Shown here: positions 7,604 to 16,481 of the stretch, in pieces
Numbering within the stretch: the stretch's first letter is position 1
How the letters are laid out: each line of letters opens with the position of its first letter
Assembly (NCBI GenBank): GCA_963804825.1
Contig: CAWDRV010000003.1
Span: 1,488,001-1,552,000, forward strand
From: JBKQVT01 sp963804825
GTDB lineage: Bacteria; Planctomycetota; Planctomycetia; Pirellulales; Thermoguttaceae
DNA: 64,000 nucleotides
Direction: 5' to 3'
Position numbers and translations under genes: made by a program
Notes under the pieces: generated by a model
Told to the model about the DNA's origin: nothing
What the model saw: only the letters and a program-made list of their open reading frames with translations
Database searches by the model: none

Positions 7604-9022
7604 ATGACGCCCTCATCCTCCGCTTCCCATTCCACGGCCGGCGCCAACGGCGGCCTGACGCCCCCGGCCGAGGCGCTGATTATCGACAACGATCGCGCCC
7701 ACGCCGAGACCGTCGCCGAGAGCCTCCAGCGGGTCGGCTTCCACTGCCGCGTGGCCACGTCCGGCGGCGACGGCGCCCGGATCATCGAGGAAAAAGACTT
7801 TGACCTCATCATCACCGACCTGGTGATGCACGACCTCGACGGCCTGGAGATCCTCGCCCGGGCGAAGAACGCCCAGCCCGACACCGAGGTCATCCTGCTG
7901 ACCGGTCACGGCACGGTGCAGTCGGCCGTCGAGGCGATGCGCAAGGGGGCCTTCAACTACCTGCTGAAGCCGCTGGACATTCATCAACTGCGGGCCAGCG
8001 CGGAGAAGGCCGTCGAGAGCACGCGGCTCCGCCGGGCCAATCTCGAATTGAAGCGGCGGCTGGACGAGCGGTTCGGCTTCGAGGGCGTCGTCGGCGACAG
8101 CCCGCAAATGCGCGACGTTATCGAGCGGCTCCGTCGCATCGCCCCCACCGGCGCCACCGTGCTCATCCAGGGCGAGACGGGGACCGGCAAGGAGCTGGTC
8201 GCCCAGGCCATCCATCAGAACAGCCCGCGGAAGAACAAGCCCTTCGTGGCCCTCAACTGCGCCGCCTTGAGCGAGAACATCTTGGAGAGCGAGTTGTTCG
8301 GCCACGTGAAAGGGGCCTTCACCGACGCCTCGACCGACCGGGTGGGCAAGTTCGAGTACGCCCACGGCGGCACCATGTTTCTCGACGAAGTCGGCGACAT
8401 GCCCCTGGCCACGCAGATCAAGCTGTTGCGGGTCTTGGAGAACGGCGAGATCACCCGCGTCGGCTCGAACGAGCCCATCCGCGTGAACGTCCGCATCCTG
8501 TCGGCGACCAATCGCAACCTGGAGGACGCGATCGAGGCGGGCACGTTCCGCAGCGACCTCTATCACCGTTTGAAAGTGGTCACGCTGCGGCTGCCGACCT
8601 TGATCGAGCGGAGCCAGGACATCCCGATCCTGATCGACTATTTTCTGAAGCAGTTTTCCGCGCAGGACGGCAAGCACATCAAGGGCGTCTCTCCGGCCGC
8701 CCGGCACAAGCTGCTGAGTTATCCCTGGCCGGGCAACGTCCGCCAGCTTCGCAACGTGGTCGAGAGCATGGTCGTGGTCGATTACGACGGCCTGTTGGAC
8801 GTCGACGACCTGCCCGAGGAGCTGGCCGGACCGGCGGAGCCCGCCGGCGAGCCGGCCACGGCGTCGCTGGTCGCGTTGGTCGGCCGTCCGTTGACGGAGG
8901 TCGAGCGGCTGTTCATCGCCGAGACGTTGCGCGTCAGCGGCGGCAATCGCGAGGTGGCCGCCAGCAAGCTGGGGATCGGGGAGCGGACGCTGTATCGGAA
9001 GATCAAGGAGTACGGGTTGTAG
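7604..9022 (+). CDS. sigma-54-dependent response regulator, NtrC type
   Basis: A cytosolic two-component regulator that activates sigma-54 RNA polymerase. The 472-residue product has a receiver domain (acceptor Asp72 in IITDLVM, T100, K122), an AAA+ domain with Walker A GETGTGKE (190-197), Walker B GGTMFLDEVGDM, the sigma-54-contact loop HVKGAFTDAS (237-242) and an arginine-finger region, then a Fis-type helix-turn-helix (NREVAASKLGIGERTLYRKI). The loop is GAFTDA, not the usual GAFTGA. The start is ATG 7604, since the longer reading overlaps the 7261 gene. No cognate kinase is adjacent. A tandem octamer array follows the stop. Confidence 0.93.
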   Translation: MTPSSSASHSTAGANGGLTPPAEALIIDNDRAHAETVAESLQRVGFHCRVATSGGDGARIIEEKDFDLIITDLVMHDLDGLEILARAKNAQPDTEVILLTGHGTVQSAVEAMRKGAFNYLLKPLDIHQLRASAEKAVESTRLRRANLELKRRLDERFGFEGVVGDSPQMRDVIERLRRIAPTGATVLIQGETGTGKELVAQAIHQNSPRKNKPFVALNCAALSENILESELFGHVKGAFTDASTDRVGKFEYAHGGTMFLDEVGDMPLATQIKLLRVLENGEITRVGSNEPIRVNVRILSATNRNLEDAIEAGTFRSDLYHRLKVVTLRLPTLIERSQDIPILIDYFLKQFSAQDGKHIKGVSPAARHKLLSYPWPGNVRQLRNVVESMVVVDYDGLLDVDDLPEELAGPAEPAGEPATASLVALVGRPLTEVERLFIAETLRVSGGNREVAASKLGIGERTLYRKIKEYGL

Positions 9023-9028
9023 GAGGAA

Positions 9029-9168
9029 GGGATTTAGGGATTTAGGGATTTAGGAATTTAGGGATTTAGGGATTTGGGGATTTAGGGATTTAGGGATTTA
9101 GGGATTTAGGGATTTAGGGATTTAGGGATTTAGGGATTTGGGGATTTAGGGATTTAGGGATTGGGGAT
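9029..9168. repeat. tandem octamer array GGGATTTA (about 17 units)
   Basis: About 140 bp of near-perfect GGGATTTA units with occasional GGGGATTT or GGAATTTA variants. It fills the gap between the response regulator stop and the hairpin at 9163. Shorter arrays of the same unit lie at 10079, 15890, 30303 and 36484. The array at 10079 is in the opposite orientation, so the gene between is bracketed by inverted arrays. Confidence 0.97.
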
Positions 9169-9198
9169 CAGAAAAGCCCCCGGACTGCGTCCGGGGGG
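9163..9198 (+). terminator. strong hairpin, left arm of a 34-bp inverted repeat (family B)
   Basis: GAAAAGCCCCCGGACTGCGT followed by CCGGGGGG: a 9-bp perfect stem CCCCCGGAC/GTCCGGGGG with loop TGC. It could end transcription of the response regulator. The segment GGGATCAGAAAAGCCCCCGG onward repeats inverted at 10050-10082 with one mismatch in 34 positions. Related hairpins are at 53815 and 55395. Confidence 0.75.
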
Positions 9199-9278
9199 CG
9201 AGCGCGAGAACAGGCGTCGGTCGCCATCAACCTCTCGATCACCGGAACACTACACTTCTCGCCGACAAGTGGTGACGC

Positions 9279-10007
9279 ATGTTCGGATGGTTTCGTGCAA
9301 GATGTCCCGTCGATATGGCCGCTAAAACCTGGATCGAACAGCGGCTGCAATGGTTGGACGGCCAGTTTCCGCAAAGTGCCTTCAACGACAAGCCGATGGT
9401 CCTGCCGACCGCGCAGTTCTTCCCCGATCCCTACGATGGCTCGGAGCGGGCAGTGTGCGCCATGCTCGACCGCGTCTGCGACTACATGGGCGTCGCTCCC
9501 GGCCTTGTCGAACTCGAACTGGCGGCCGATTCCGGCAAAAACCTCTGGCTCGTCAACGAATCCGGCCAGTATTTGCCGCCCCATCCCGCCGGCACCTACT
9601 CGGAGGGCAGAGAGAAGTTCCGCATTCGCGTCCACGAAGCGGGTCTGGACAACGCGGTCGGGCTGGTCGGCACCGTGGCCCACGAACTGGCCCACGTGTT
9701 GCTGCTCGGCGAGAGCCGCATCTCGCACGACGCTTATGACAACGAATTGCTCACGGACCTGACCGTGGTGTTCCACGGCCTCGGAATCTTCCTGGCAAAT
9801 ACGCCGCGCGTCTGGGACAGTCAATATGGGCAATGGCCGGGAACGAACCTCAAAAAGCCGAAGTACATGACGCCGCCCATGTTCGGCTACGCCTTGGGAC
9901 ACCTGGCATGGTTTCGGGAGGAGAAAAAACCGTCTTGGGCCAAGCATCTGAAACTGGCCGCGAACGAACCTCCAACAAGGATTGCGATTCCTCGAGGAAA
10001 CCGCTGA
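9279..10007 (+). CDS. HExxH zinc-peptidase-like protein, unknown family
   Basis: A 242-residue protein with a zincin-type motif HELAH at residues 135-139 in GTVAHELAHVLLLGES. Acidic residues follow in YDNELLTDLTVVF, where a gluzincin would supply the third zinc ligand. No signal peptide is clear, though the first residues MFGWFRARCPVD are hydrophobic. I do not recognise the family. Peptidase activity is inferred from the motif only. The gene and its flanks sit between inverted copies of a 34-bp hairpin and inverted octamer arrays, as if it arrived or spreads as a unit. The frame is intact beside the heavily shifted mutL. Confidence 0.7.
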   Translation: MFGWFRARCPVDMAAKTWIEQRLQWLDGQFPQSAFNDKPMVLPTAQFFPDPYDGSERAVCAMLDRVCDYMGVAPGLVELELAADSGKNLWLVNESGQYLPPHPAGTYSEGREKFRIRVHEAGLDNAVGLVGTVAHELAHVLLLGESRISHDAYDNELLTDLTVVFHGLGIFLANTPRVWDSQYGQWPGTNLKKPKYMTPPMFGYALGHLAWFREEKKPSWAKHLKLAANEPPTRIAIPRGNR

Positions 10008-10049
10008 TTCGACTTTCAAACCGTGGTCGGCGCGGCTTGGAGCCCCATC

Positions 10050-10082
10050 CCCCGGCCGCAGTCCGGGGGCTTTTCTGATCCC
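10050..10082. repeat. right arm of the 34-bp inverted repeat (family B hairpin)
   Basis: CCCCGGCCGCAGTCCGGGGG followed by CTTTTCTGATCCC is the reverse complement of 9163-9198 with one mismatch. That mismatch weakens the stem (GGCC instead of GGAC). It may also serve as a terminator for the upstream peptidase-like gene, because a T-rich tract follows. Confidence 0.8.
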
Positions 10083-10130
10083 AAATCCCCAAATCCCTAA
10101 ATCCCTAAATCCCTAAATCCCCAAATCCCT
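10079..10130. repeat. tandem octamer array AAATCCCT/AAATCCCC (about 6 units)
   Basis: Inverted with respect to the 9029-9168 array. The array ends 3 bases before the mutL ATG (AAATCCCTCCCATG), so it must form the mutL 5' untranslated region or cover its promoter. Confidence 0.95.
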
Positions 10131-10133
10131 CCC

Positions 10134-12036
10134 ATGCCCATCCGCCAACTTCCCCAGTCCCTGGTCAACAAGATCGCCGCGGGCGAGGTCGTCGAGCGGC
10201 CGGCCAGCGTCGTCAAGGAACTGATGGAGAACGCCGTCGATGCCGGCGCCACGCGGATCGACGTGGCGGTCGCAGCAGGGCGGACTGGAACTGGTCCGCG
10301 TGGTGGACAACGGCGGCGGCATCCCGGCCGACGAGCTGCCGCTGGCCGTGGCCAGCCACGCCACCAGCAAATTGGCCGAGGCCGACGACCTGTTTCGCGT
10401 CGGCACGCTGGGGTTCCGCGGCGAGGCGCTGGCCTCGATCGCCGAAGTGAGCCGGCTGGTGCTGCGGAGCCGCACGGCCGAGAGCCCCGGCGGCGCGCGA
10501 GATGGAAGTCACCGGCGGCCGCGCTTCGGCGCGTGGCGCCCTGCGGCTGCCCGGTGGGCACGACGGTCGAGGTCCACAACCTGTTCTTCAACACGCCGGT
10601 GCGGCGGAAGTTTCTCCGCACGCACGCAGACCGAGTTCGGCCACGCCAGCGAGGCCTTCACCCGGATCGCCCTGGCCACGCCGCAGGTCCATTTCACCTT
10701 GCGGCACAACGACCGGCCGGTGTTCGAGCTGGCCGCCGCCGACGGCCCGCTGGAGCGGATCGCCCGCTTCTTCGGCCGCGAACTGGCCGAGCAGCCTGAT
10801 CCCGGTCGAGAGCAGCGACGGCCCGGTGCGGATTTCCGGCTACGTGGCCCATCCCGGCCAGAGCCGCAGCAACAACCGCATGCAGTATTTCTTCCTCAAC
10901 GGCCGGCACATCCGCGACCACGCCCTGCAGCACGCCCTGGGCGAGGCGTATCGCGGGCTGTTGATGACCGGCCGCTATGCGATCGCGTTCCTGTCGCTGG
11001 AGATGCCGCCGGAGATGGTCGACGTGAACGTGCATCCGACGAAGCTGGAGGTCCGCTTCCAGGACTCCGGCCGGCTCTACAGCCAGTTGCTGGCCACGCT
11101 CCGCCGGAAGTTCCTCACCAGCGACCTGAGCACGCACGTCGCAGGCCGCCCGGCACGAGGACTGATCCGACCGGCGGCCACGACGAGGCCGCAGGCCGCC
11201 GCAATGCGGCAACAACTGGTCGATTGGGCCAAGGGCAAGATCGCCTCGTGGCAATCGCCGGCCGCCGGCACGGCCGGCGCAGGAGCGACCGGGCCAGCAG
11301 GGACAGCCGGGTCAACCGGGACATGCCGGCTCGATTCGGCCCGCGGCCGGCCGCTGGAGTTGCGGTCGCTGCGTCCCAGTTGGCCGCCGGCGCAGTCGCC
11401 CGGCGAGGCGGCCGCCGGCGAAGCGCTGCGGCGCGGACGCGGCGGACGCGGCTGCCGCGGGCCGTCCGACGCCGGCCCTGCAAGTCCACAATCGCTACCT
11501 GGTCGCGGAGACCCGCGAGGGCGTGACGATCATCGACCAGCACGCCCTGCACGAGCGGATTCTCTACGAGCAGTTGCGCGGGCGGATCGAGGCGGGCCTG
11601 GTCGAGACGCAGAGCCTGCTGGTGCCCGAGCCGGTCGATCTGAGTCCCGCCGAGGCCGCGGCCGCGCTGGAGAACAGCGACCTGCTGGGGCAACTGGGCA
11701 TGAAGATCGAGTCGTTCGGCGGCGACACCGTGTTGGTGACCGGCTTCCCGGCGATGTTGGCCAACATGAACCCGGTCGAGGTGCTCCGCGGACTGGTGGA
11801 GCGGTTGTTGGCCGGCGGGAAGCAGCCGGACCGCCGCGACCTGCTCGACGATCTGTTGCACACGATCGCCTGCAAGGCGGCGGTGAAGGCGGGCGACCGC
11901 CTGGCGCCCGGCGAGATCGCCGCCTTGTTGGAGCAGCGGCACCTGGTCGACGATCCGCACCATTGTCCGCACGGCCGTCCGACGGCGCTTGGTTTTCACC
12001 CGCGAGGAGTTGGATCGGCAGTTTCGGAGGACGTAG
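10134..12036 (+). CDS. mutL: DNA mismatch repair protein MutL, endonuclease type (about seven frameshifts)
   Basis: Couples mismatch recognition by MutS to strand incision and excision. The N-terminal GHKL ATPase is clear: MPIRQLPQSLVNKIAAGEVV, ENAVDAGA, VVDNGGGIP and LGFRGEALASIAEVS. After a variable Pro/Ala/Gly linker comes the dimerisation domain with the endonuclease motif DQHALHERILYE (DQHA-x2-E-x4-E), ACKAAVKAGD and CPHGRPT, as in organisms lacking MutH. The frame breaks near 10273, 10500, 10530, 10628, 10797, in the linker at about 11150-11470, and near 11990. Several are repaired by removing one C (for example GTCGCAGCAG to GTCGAGCAG). The intact motifs on both sides argue for sequence errors, not decay. 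Confidence 0.9.
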
Positions 12037-12306
12037 GGGAAGGATGGGGATTGGGGAAGCCGCGGAGGGCGAAGGGGGAGCCGGTTGCGTTGTAGCGTCC
12101 AAACCACTACCCCTTGTGGCAGCACTTTCGTGCTAGCTTCAAGCCATTGTGCTCAAAGGCCCACAACGGAAGGCACGCGCCGGGGGGGCGGGTTTGATTT
12201 TTTCGCCGCGATTTGCGACAATGGCGGTATGTTCGTATGGCCGCCCCCCCCAACGCCGTTGGACGGCTTTTTCCAATCCCCAATCAACCAATCCCTAATC
12301 CAGTAC
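12037..12306. other. intergenic region between mutL and an insertion element
   Basis: About 270 bases with no convincing gene. It contains a run of G (12181-12189), an AT-rich segment TTTGATTTTTTCGCC, and octamer-like AATCCCCAATC/AATCCCTAATCC units at 12276-12300. The IS4-like element inserted beside these units. Confidence 0.6.
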
Positions 12307-13146
12307 TTTGAAGTTTGACCTACGGTCCTCGCACGACGCAAGGTGCTGTGCCATCGTGGTATAGGACAATGACTTCCCGGACGATCCAGTCGAGCATCCG
12401 CTTGAAACGAAGCATTCTCCAGGTGAAGTGTGAGCGTATCGCCCGATCCCTCGGCAAGACGCATTTGATGAATCCACACCCAGACGTTGCGAAGTATGAA
12501 CGACAAGGCTACAAAGAACAGCCGCACGTGGGGGTTGCGCGTGCAAGTGTAAATCCGTCCTTGCCGTCTCTGGCGATAACTTGTCTCGATGCCGAAGCGT
12601 TTCCGGTAACGCTCGCGGATGTCGGTGGGATCGCTGTGGACCCGCCAGGCGGCGAAAAGCAGCTTCTGACGTTTTTCCTTGCCGGTTTCTGCGGTCCCGG
12701 TAACGGCGGTAGCCGACGCAAACCGAGAAACGTCACCTTCTGCTTTCCACTTTTCATGGTGTGCGAGTACCAACCCGCCGGCTGTCGCTTGAGGGCGCGG
12801 AGGCCGGTCAGCTTGCTGCCCTTTTTGGGACGCCGCCCGGCGAACTTCACGGGCATCAGAAATGGCAGGTTCTCCTGCTGCATCCATTGCATCACCGCCA
12901 CGCTGAAAAACGCCCGGTCCAGCAGCAAATACTTGATTTTCAGGCCGATTTCGCGTATCCGGGCGAGCAGTCGCCGCAGGACCGTGACCATCGAGTCGTG
13001 GCGTCGAACCCAGGTCAAGGCTACGGTGTAACGCCGTCCGTACTGCACGATGCAGGCGGTGGCGTACGTATGAAATTTGGCTGGTCCCATATTTCGGTTG
13101 GCTGCGGCAGATTTCGTTGCGGCTGCGGAAGGGCTGGCCGTAATAA

Positions 13147-13813
13147 TCGACCACGCCCGTAGGGCGTGGTTTTGGCTTGCCCCGCAGGGCGGGGCGGATT
13201 ACGTAATTGAAGGCCCCGTTGGGGCCGCTGGTAATACATGGGGAAAGCCCCGCTGGGGCTTGGTTAGTGGTAATGGTTACTCAAACAATTGCCCTTGTTG
13301 ACGATCCCTGTCTTCCTGCGTCCGAATGTACTCACGCACCGTAGCTTCGTCACGGCCCACGGTGCTCACCCAGTACCCGGTCGTCCAAAAATGCAGCCCG
13401 GACATCCGACGCTCGTGCAGCAGTTCCCGATGTATCCGCACCGCACTCTTGCCTTTCAGAAAATCCCACCGCATACGACACGCTGTACTTCGGCGGAATG
13501 CTCAGGCACAGGTGGACATGGTCACTCACCGCATGTCCTTCCAACAACCCAATCCCTTTCTGCTTGCACAAATCCCGCAGAATTCCACCTATGGCCGCTC
13601 GTAGCTTCCCATAGATTACCTTCCGTCGGTATTTCGGAATGAAGACCACATGATACTTGCATTCCCAACGCACATGTGCCAAACTCTCAAAATCCTTCAT
13701 ACGCTCTCTCTCCTGCCCAACAGGGCTTTCCCCGGAGTGAGAGCGTATGCTATTTCGGGGCACGCCGGAACGGCTTAGCCCCCAGGGTCGCACGGCCGTA
13801 GGCCGTGGTTTTA
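13147..13813 (-). mobile_element. IS200/IS605-family element inside the IS4-like transposase
   Basis: About 667 bp joining the two halves of an NPYYGQP codon run in the host transposase. Both ends carry the imperfect hairpins that HUH transposases recognise: CCACGCCCGTAGGGCGTGG near 13151-13169 and CACGGCCGTAGGCCGTG near 13793-13808. There are no terminal inverted repeats and no target duplication, as expected for the family. The host site reads TTAT/TAAT at the junction. Confidence 0.85.
13277..13700 (-). pseudogene. tnpA: IS200-type Y1 transposase TnpA (one frameshift)
   Basis: A single-strand transposase of the HUH-Y1 class. It begins MKDFESLAHVRWECKYHVVF and continues with PKYRRKVIYG, the HUH motif in SDHVHLCLSIPPKYSV and the catalytic tyrosine region HFWTTGYWVSTVGRDEATV. 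Total length would be about 140 residues, normal for the family. The frame shifts near 13474 within a run of four T (GGATTTTCTG); with three T the reading AVGFLKGKSAVRIHRELLHE is continuous. It may be a true frameshift or a homopolymer error. Confidence 0.85.
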
Positions 13814-14291
13814 TAATAAGGATTCAAGTGCCAGTCGATCGCCACGTGCCAGGCCCGGCGGTGCATCCTTCGCGGCAAGTCTCCGGTCAGGGCTTCGTTC
13901 AGCCGCCGCTCCAGCACAGGCAAGGTTTTCGGAAGACCATCTTCCAATGCCGTCAGCGTGGCGTGATCGGAAGTTGCCTTGGCGAGATCGCGACAGGCGG
14001 CGGAAACGGAGATGCACTGTGCCGCGGCGCGCAGCACGATCCCCAACACGGTCGGTGCGGTGCATCGCCAACCATGATCCTTGAGGAGCTTGGCCTGGAA
14101 CAGGATTTTTTGGGCCCACGAGTAGACCTCACGGCCGCTTATGATACAATTCGTCCTCTAACGCATGGCTTCCTCCGTGTAAGACTCGTTGACACAAGTC
14201 ATTTACACGAGGAGCCTTGCGTTCACCTATAGCAAATCTAGCTAAACTTCAAATGATCCTAGTAATCCCTTTTTCCCCCCAAATCCCTCTT

Positions 14292-15791
14292 ATGATCTGC
14301 GTCAGCATCGGCCGCGGCCGACATCGTCACGTGATCGCCGAACACCGCCACCTGGTCGAACAGGGCGCCAAGCTCGTCGAGCTGCGCGTGGACTACATCA
14401 ACGGCGAAGTGAACATCAAGCGGCTGGTGACCGACCGGCCCTGCCCGGTCATCATCACCTGCCGCCGCCCGGCGGAGGGCGGAAAATACGCCGGCACCGA
14501 AGAGCAGCGGTTGATGCTCCTGCGGACGGCGATTGCCGAGGGCGTCGAGTACATCGATCTCGAGGAGGACATCGCCGGCAAGATTCCGCGTTTCGGACGG
14601 ACCAAGCGGATCGTCAGCTATCACGACTTCCGCAAGACGCCCGACAACCTGAACGAGATCCACCGGCGGTTGTCCGCGTTGGATCCCGACATCATCAAGA
14701 TCTGCACGATGGCCAACCATCCGCACGACAACCTGCGGATGCTGCAACTCTCGCGGCAGAGCAAGGTGCCGACCATCGGCGTCTGCATGGGCGACATCGG
14801 CACGCCGACGCGGATCCTCTGCGGACGGTTCGGCGCGCCGCTGACCTTCGCCACGTTCCATCACGAGCGGGCGATGGCGCCCGGCCAGCTCAGCTACCAG
14901 CAGATGACCGAAATCTATCACTACGACCAGATCAACGCCGAGACCGAGGTCTACGGCGTGGTCGCCGATCCGGTGGGTCACAGCCTCAGCCCGCAGGTCC
15001 ACAACGCCGCCTTCGCCCACCTGAAGCTCAACAAGGTCTACGTTCCGTTTCGGGTGCCGCGCGAGGACCTGGCCCAGTTCATCGAGGACGCGCCGGCCTG
15101 GGGCATCAAGGGCCTGAGCGTCACGATTCCGCACAAGGAGGAAGTCGTCAAGCTGCTCACCGAGGCCGACGGCACGGTCCGCGGCATCGGCGCCGCCAAC
15201 ACGGTGGTGTTCCAGCGGCGACGCCCGCAGCGGATACAACACCGACTACCGGGCCGCCATGAGCAGCCTGGAAGAGGCCGTGAACACCGGCGGCGAAAAG
15301 AAGCGAGAATCGGAGCTCTTCGAGGGCAAGACCGCCCTGGTGCTCGGCGCCGGCGGGGTGGGCATGGCGATCGGCTACGGGCTGCGTCCGCCGCGGCGCC
15401 GAGGTGATCATCGCCGACGGCGTCGCCCGGCAGGCCAACCTGCTGGCCAAGCGGCTCAATTGCCGCTCCGTCGATTGGTCGCTGCGGCACACGGTGACGG
15501 CCGACGTGCTGGTCAACTGCACGCCGGTCGGGCATGCACCCCAACGTCGACGAGTCGCCCTACGACAAGCATTACCTGCGTCCCTCGATGATCGTCTTCG
15601 ACGTGGTGTACAACCCCGAGAACACCCTGTTGGTCAAGGAAGCCCGCAACCGCAACTGCACCGTCGTGACCGGCGTGGACATGTTCGTCCGCCAGGCTTG
15701 TCTTCAGTTCAAGCTCTTCACGGGCCAGGACGGTCCGGCGGAACTGATGCGGGACGTGATCCGCCGGGCGATCGGAGCGGCGAAATACTGA
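14292..15791 (+). CDS. aroDE: bifunctional 3-dehydroquinate dehydratase / shikimate dehydrogenase (three frameshifts)
   Basis: Two consecutive shikimate-pathway steps on one chain: type I dehydratase at residues 1-220, dehydrogenase at about 230-500. The AroD half has the catalytic His in SYHDFRKTP and Schiff-base Lys in DIIKICTMANHP. The AroE half has GVVADPVGHSLSPQVHN, LSVTIPHKEE, ANTVVF, the NADP-binding LVLGAGGVGMAIGYGL and VFDVVYNPENTLLV. Shifts near 15219 (CAGCGGCGACGCC), 15388 and 15531 (GTCGGGCATGCAC) are each repaired by deleting one C or T. The ATG follows AAATCCCTCTT, an octamer-repeat unit. An IS4-like element ends 38 bases upstream. Confidence 0.92.
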
Positions 15792-15828
15792 AAAGGGGGA
15801 AGGCGGAGGGCGGAAGGCGGAAGGCAGC

Positions 15829-15852
15829 GAGCCGGCGGGCAAGCCGCCGGAT
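15829..15852. repeat. palindromic repeat, family A (C/G variant)
   Basis: GAGCCGGCGGGCAAGCCGCC then GGAT. The central stem pair is C/G here where other copies have A/T or T/A. It is preceded by purine-rich AAGGCGGAGGGCGGAAGGCGG sequence. Confidence 0.8.
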
Positions 15853-15889
15853 AAGGCGGAGGGTCGCGATGGCAGCGAATGGAGGTGCG

Positions 15890-15943
15890 AATCCTAAATC
15901 CCTAAATCCCTAAATCCCTAAATCCCTAAATCCCTAAATCCCT
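15890..15943. repeat. tandem octamer array AAATCCCT (about 7 units) abutting the aroK start
   Basis: TCCTAAATCCCTAAATCCC units run without interruption to the base before the GTG start codon of aroK (AAATCCCTGTG). There is no room for a Shine-Dalgarno site after the array. Confidence 0.95.
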
Positions 15944-16481
15944 GTGCTTACCCTCATCGGCTACCGTGCTACCGGCAAAACGACGCTGGCCCGACTGCTG
16001 GCCCAGCGGCTCGGCTGGCCGTGGATCGACGCCGATCCGGAAATCGAACGCCGGGCGGGCAAGTCGATCGCCCAGATCTTCGCCGAAGACGGCGAGCCCG
16101 CCTTCCGCGACCTCGAAGCCCGGGTCATCGCCGAACTCTGCCGCCGCGGGCCGTTGGTCCTGGCGCCGGCGGCGGCGCGCCGCTGCGCACGGAAAGCCGC
16201 CAGGCCATGCGCGAGGCCGGCAAGGTCGTCTGGCTGACGGCCAGCCCGCGAGACCATCCTGGCCCGGATGTCGGCCGACCCGACCACCGCCGGACCGGCG
16301 TCCCAACCTGACCGAGCAGGACCCCCTGGCGGAAATCGTCGAACTGCTCGGCCGCCGGGAACCGATCTACCGAGAGTCGGCCCACCTGGTGATCGACACG
16401 GAAGGCAAAACGCCCGAGCAACTGGCGGCGGAAATCCTCGCCCGGCTCGGCATGACCCCAGACGCGGGAAGCGGCACGTGA
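15944..16481 (+). CDS. aroK: shikimate kinase (three frameshifts)
   Basis: Phosphorylates shikimate at the 3-hydroxyl using ATP, the step after AroE, whose gene lies just upstream. P-loop GYRATGKTTLARLLA, the shikimate-binding IDADPEIERRAGKSI and FRDLEARVI, the GGG loop GGGAPLRTESRQAM and the adenine-side LTASP are present. About 178 residues, normal size. Frame breaks lie near 16165 (a lost G before GGCGGCGGC), 16250 (CCGCGAGACC, extra C) and 16303 (GGACCGGCGTCC, extra C). The GTG start is inferred from the family start (LTLIGYRATGKT) and lacks a normal ribosome binding site. Confidence 0.9.

Larger units (their letters stand above)
12320..14166 (-). pseudogene. IS4-like transposase, split by IS200 insertion and frameshifted
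   Basis: The start ATG at 14166 has GGAGGA upstream. The N-terminal part (WAQKILFQAKLLKDHGWRC, ERRLNEALTGDLPRRMHRRA) ends at IDWHLNPYY. The reading resumes beyond the IS200 element with GQPFRSRNEICRSQPKYGT, then YATACIVQYGRRYTVALTWV, LLLDRAFFSVAVMQWM (DDE aspartate region) and YRKRFGIETSYRQ (catalytic YREK-like Glu region), ending HDGTAPCVVRGP at a TAG inside the left end of the element. Frameshifts occur near 14130, 13060, 12650 and 12430, and an early TAG follows the start. The insertion alone inactivates it. Confidence 0.75.
12307..14253 (-). mobile_element. IS4-like insertion element, interrupted by an IS200/IS605 element
   Basis: A 10-bp perfect terminal inverted repeat, TTTGAAGTTT at 12307-12316 and AAACTTCAAA at 14244-14253, bounds a transposase read on the minus strand. 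Removing the inserted IS200-type element (about 13147-13813) leaves roughly 1.28 kb, a usual size for this class. The right end lies 38 bases before the aroDE start, so insertion must have separated aroDE from its original promoter. No clear target duplication was found. Confidence 0.7.

Noticed and set aside
9029..9168. GGGATTTA array as a telomere-like or CRISPR-like repeat
   Set aside because: The unit is 8 bp, not the 7-bp TTTAGGG of plant telomeres. There are no spacers, no cas genes and no replicon end here.
10134..12036. mutL as a decayed pseudogene
   Set aside because: All ATPase and endonuclease motifs remain intact in order. The breaks are single-base and share a pattern seen in other essential genes, so errors are more likely.
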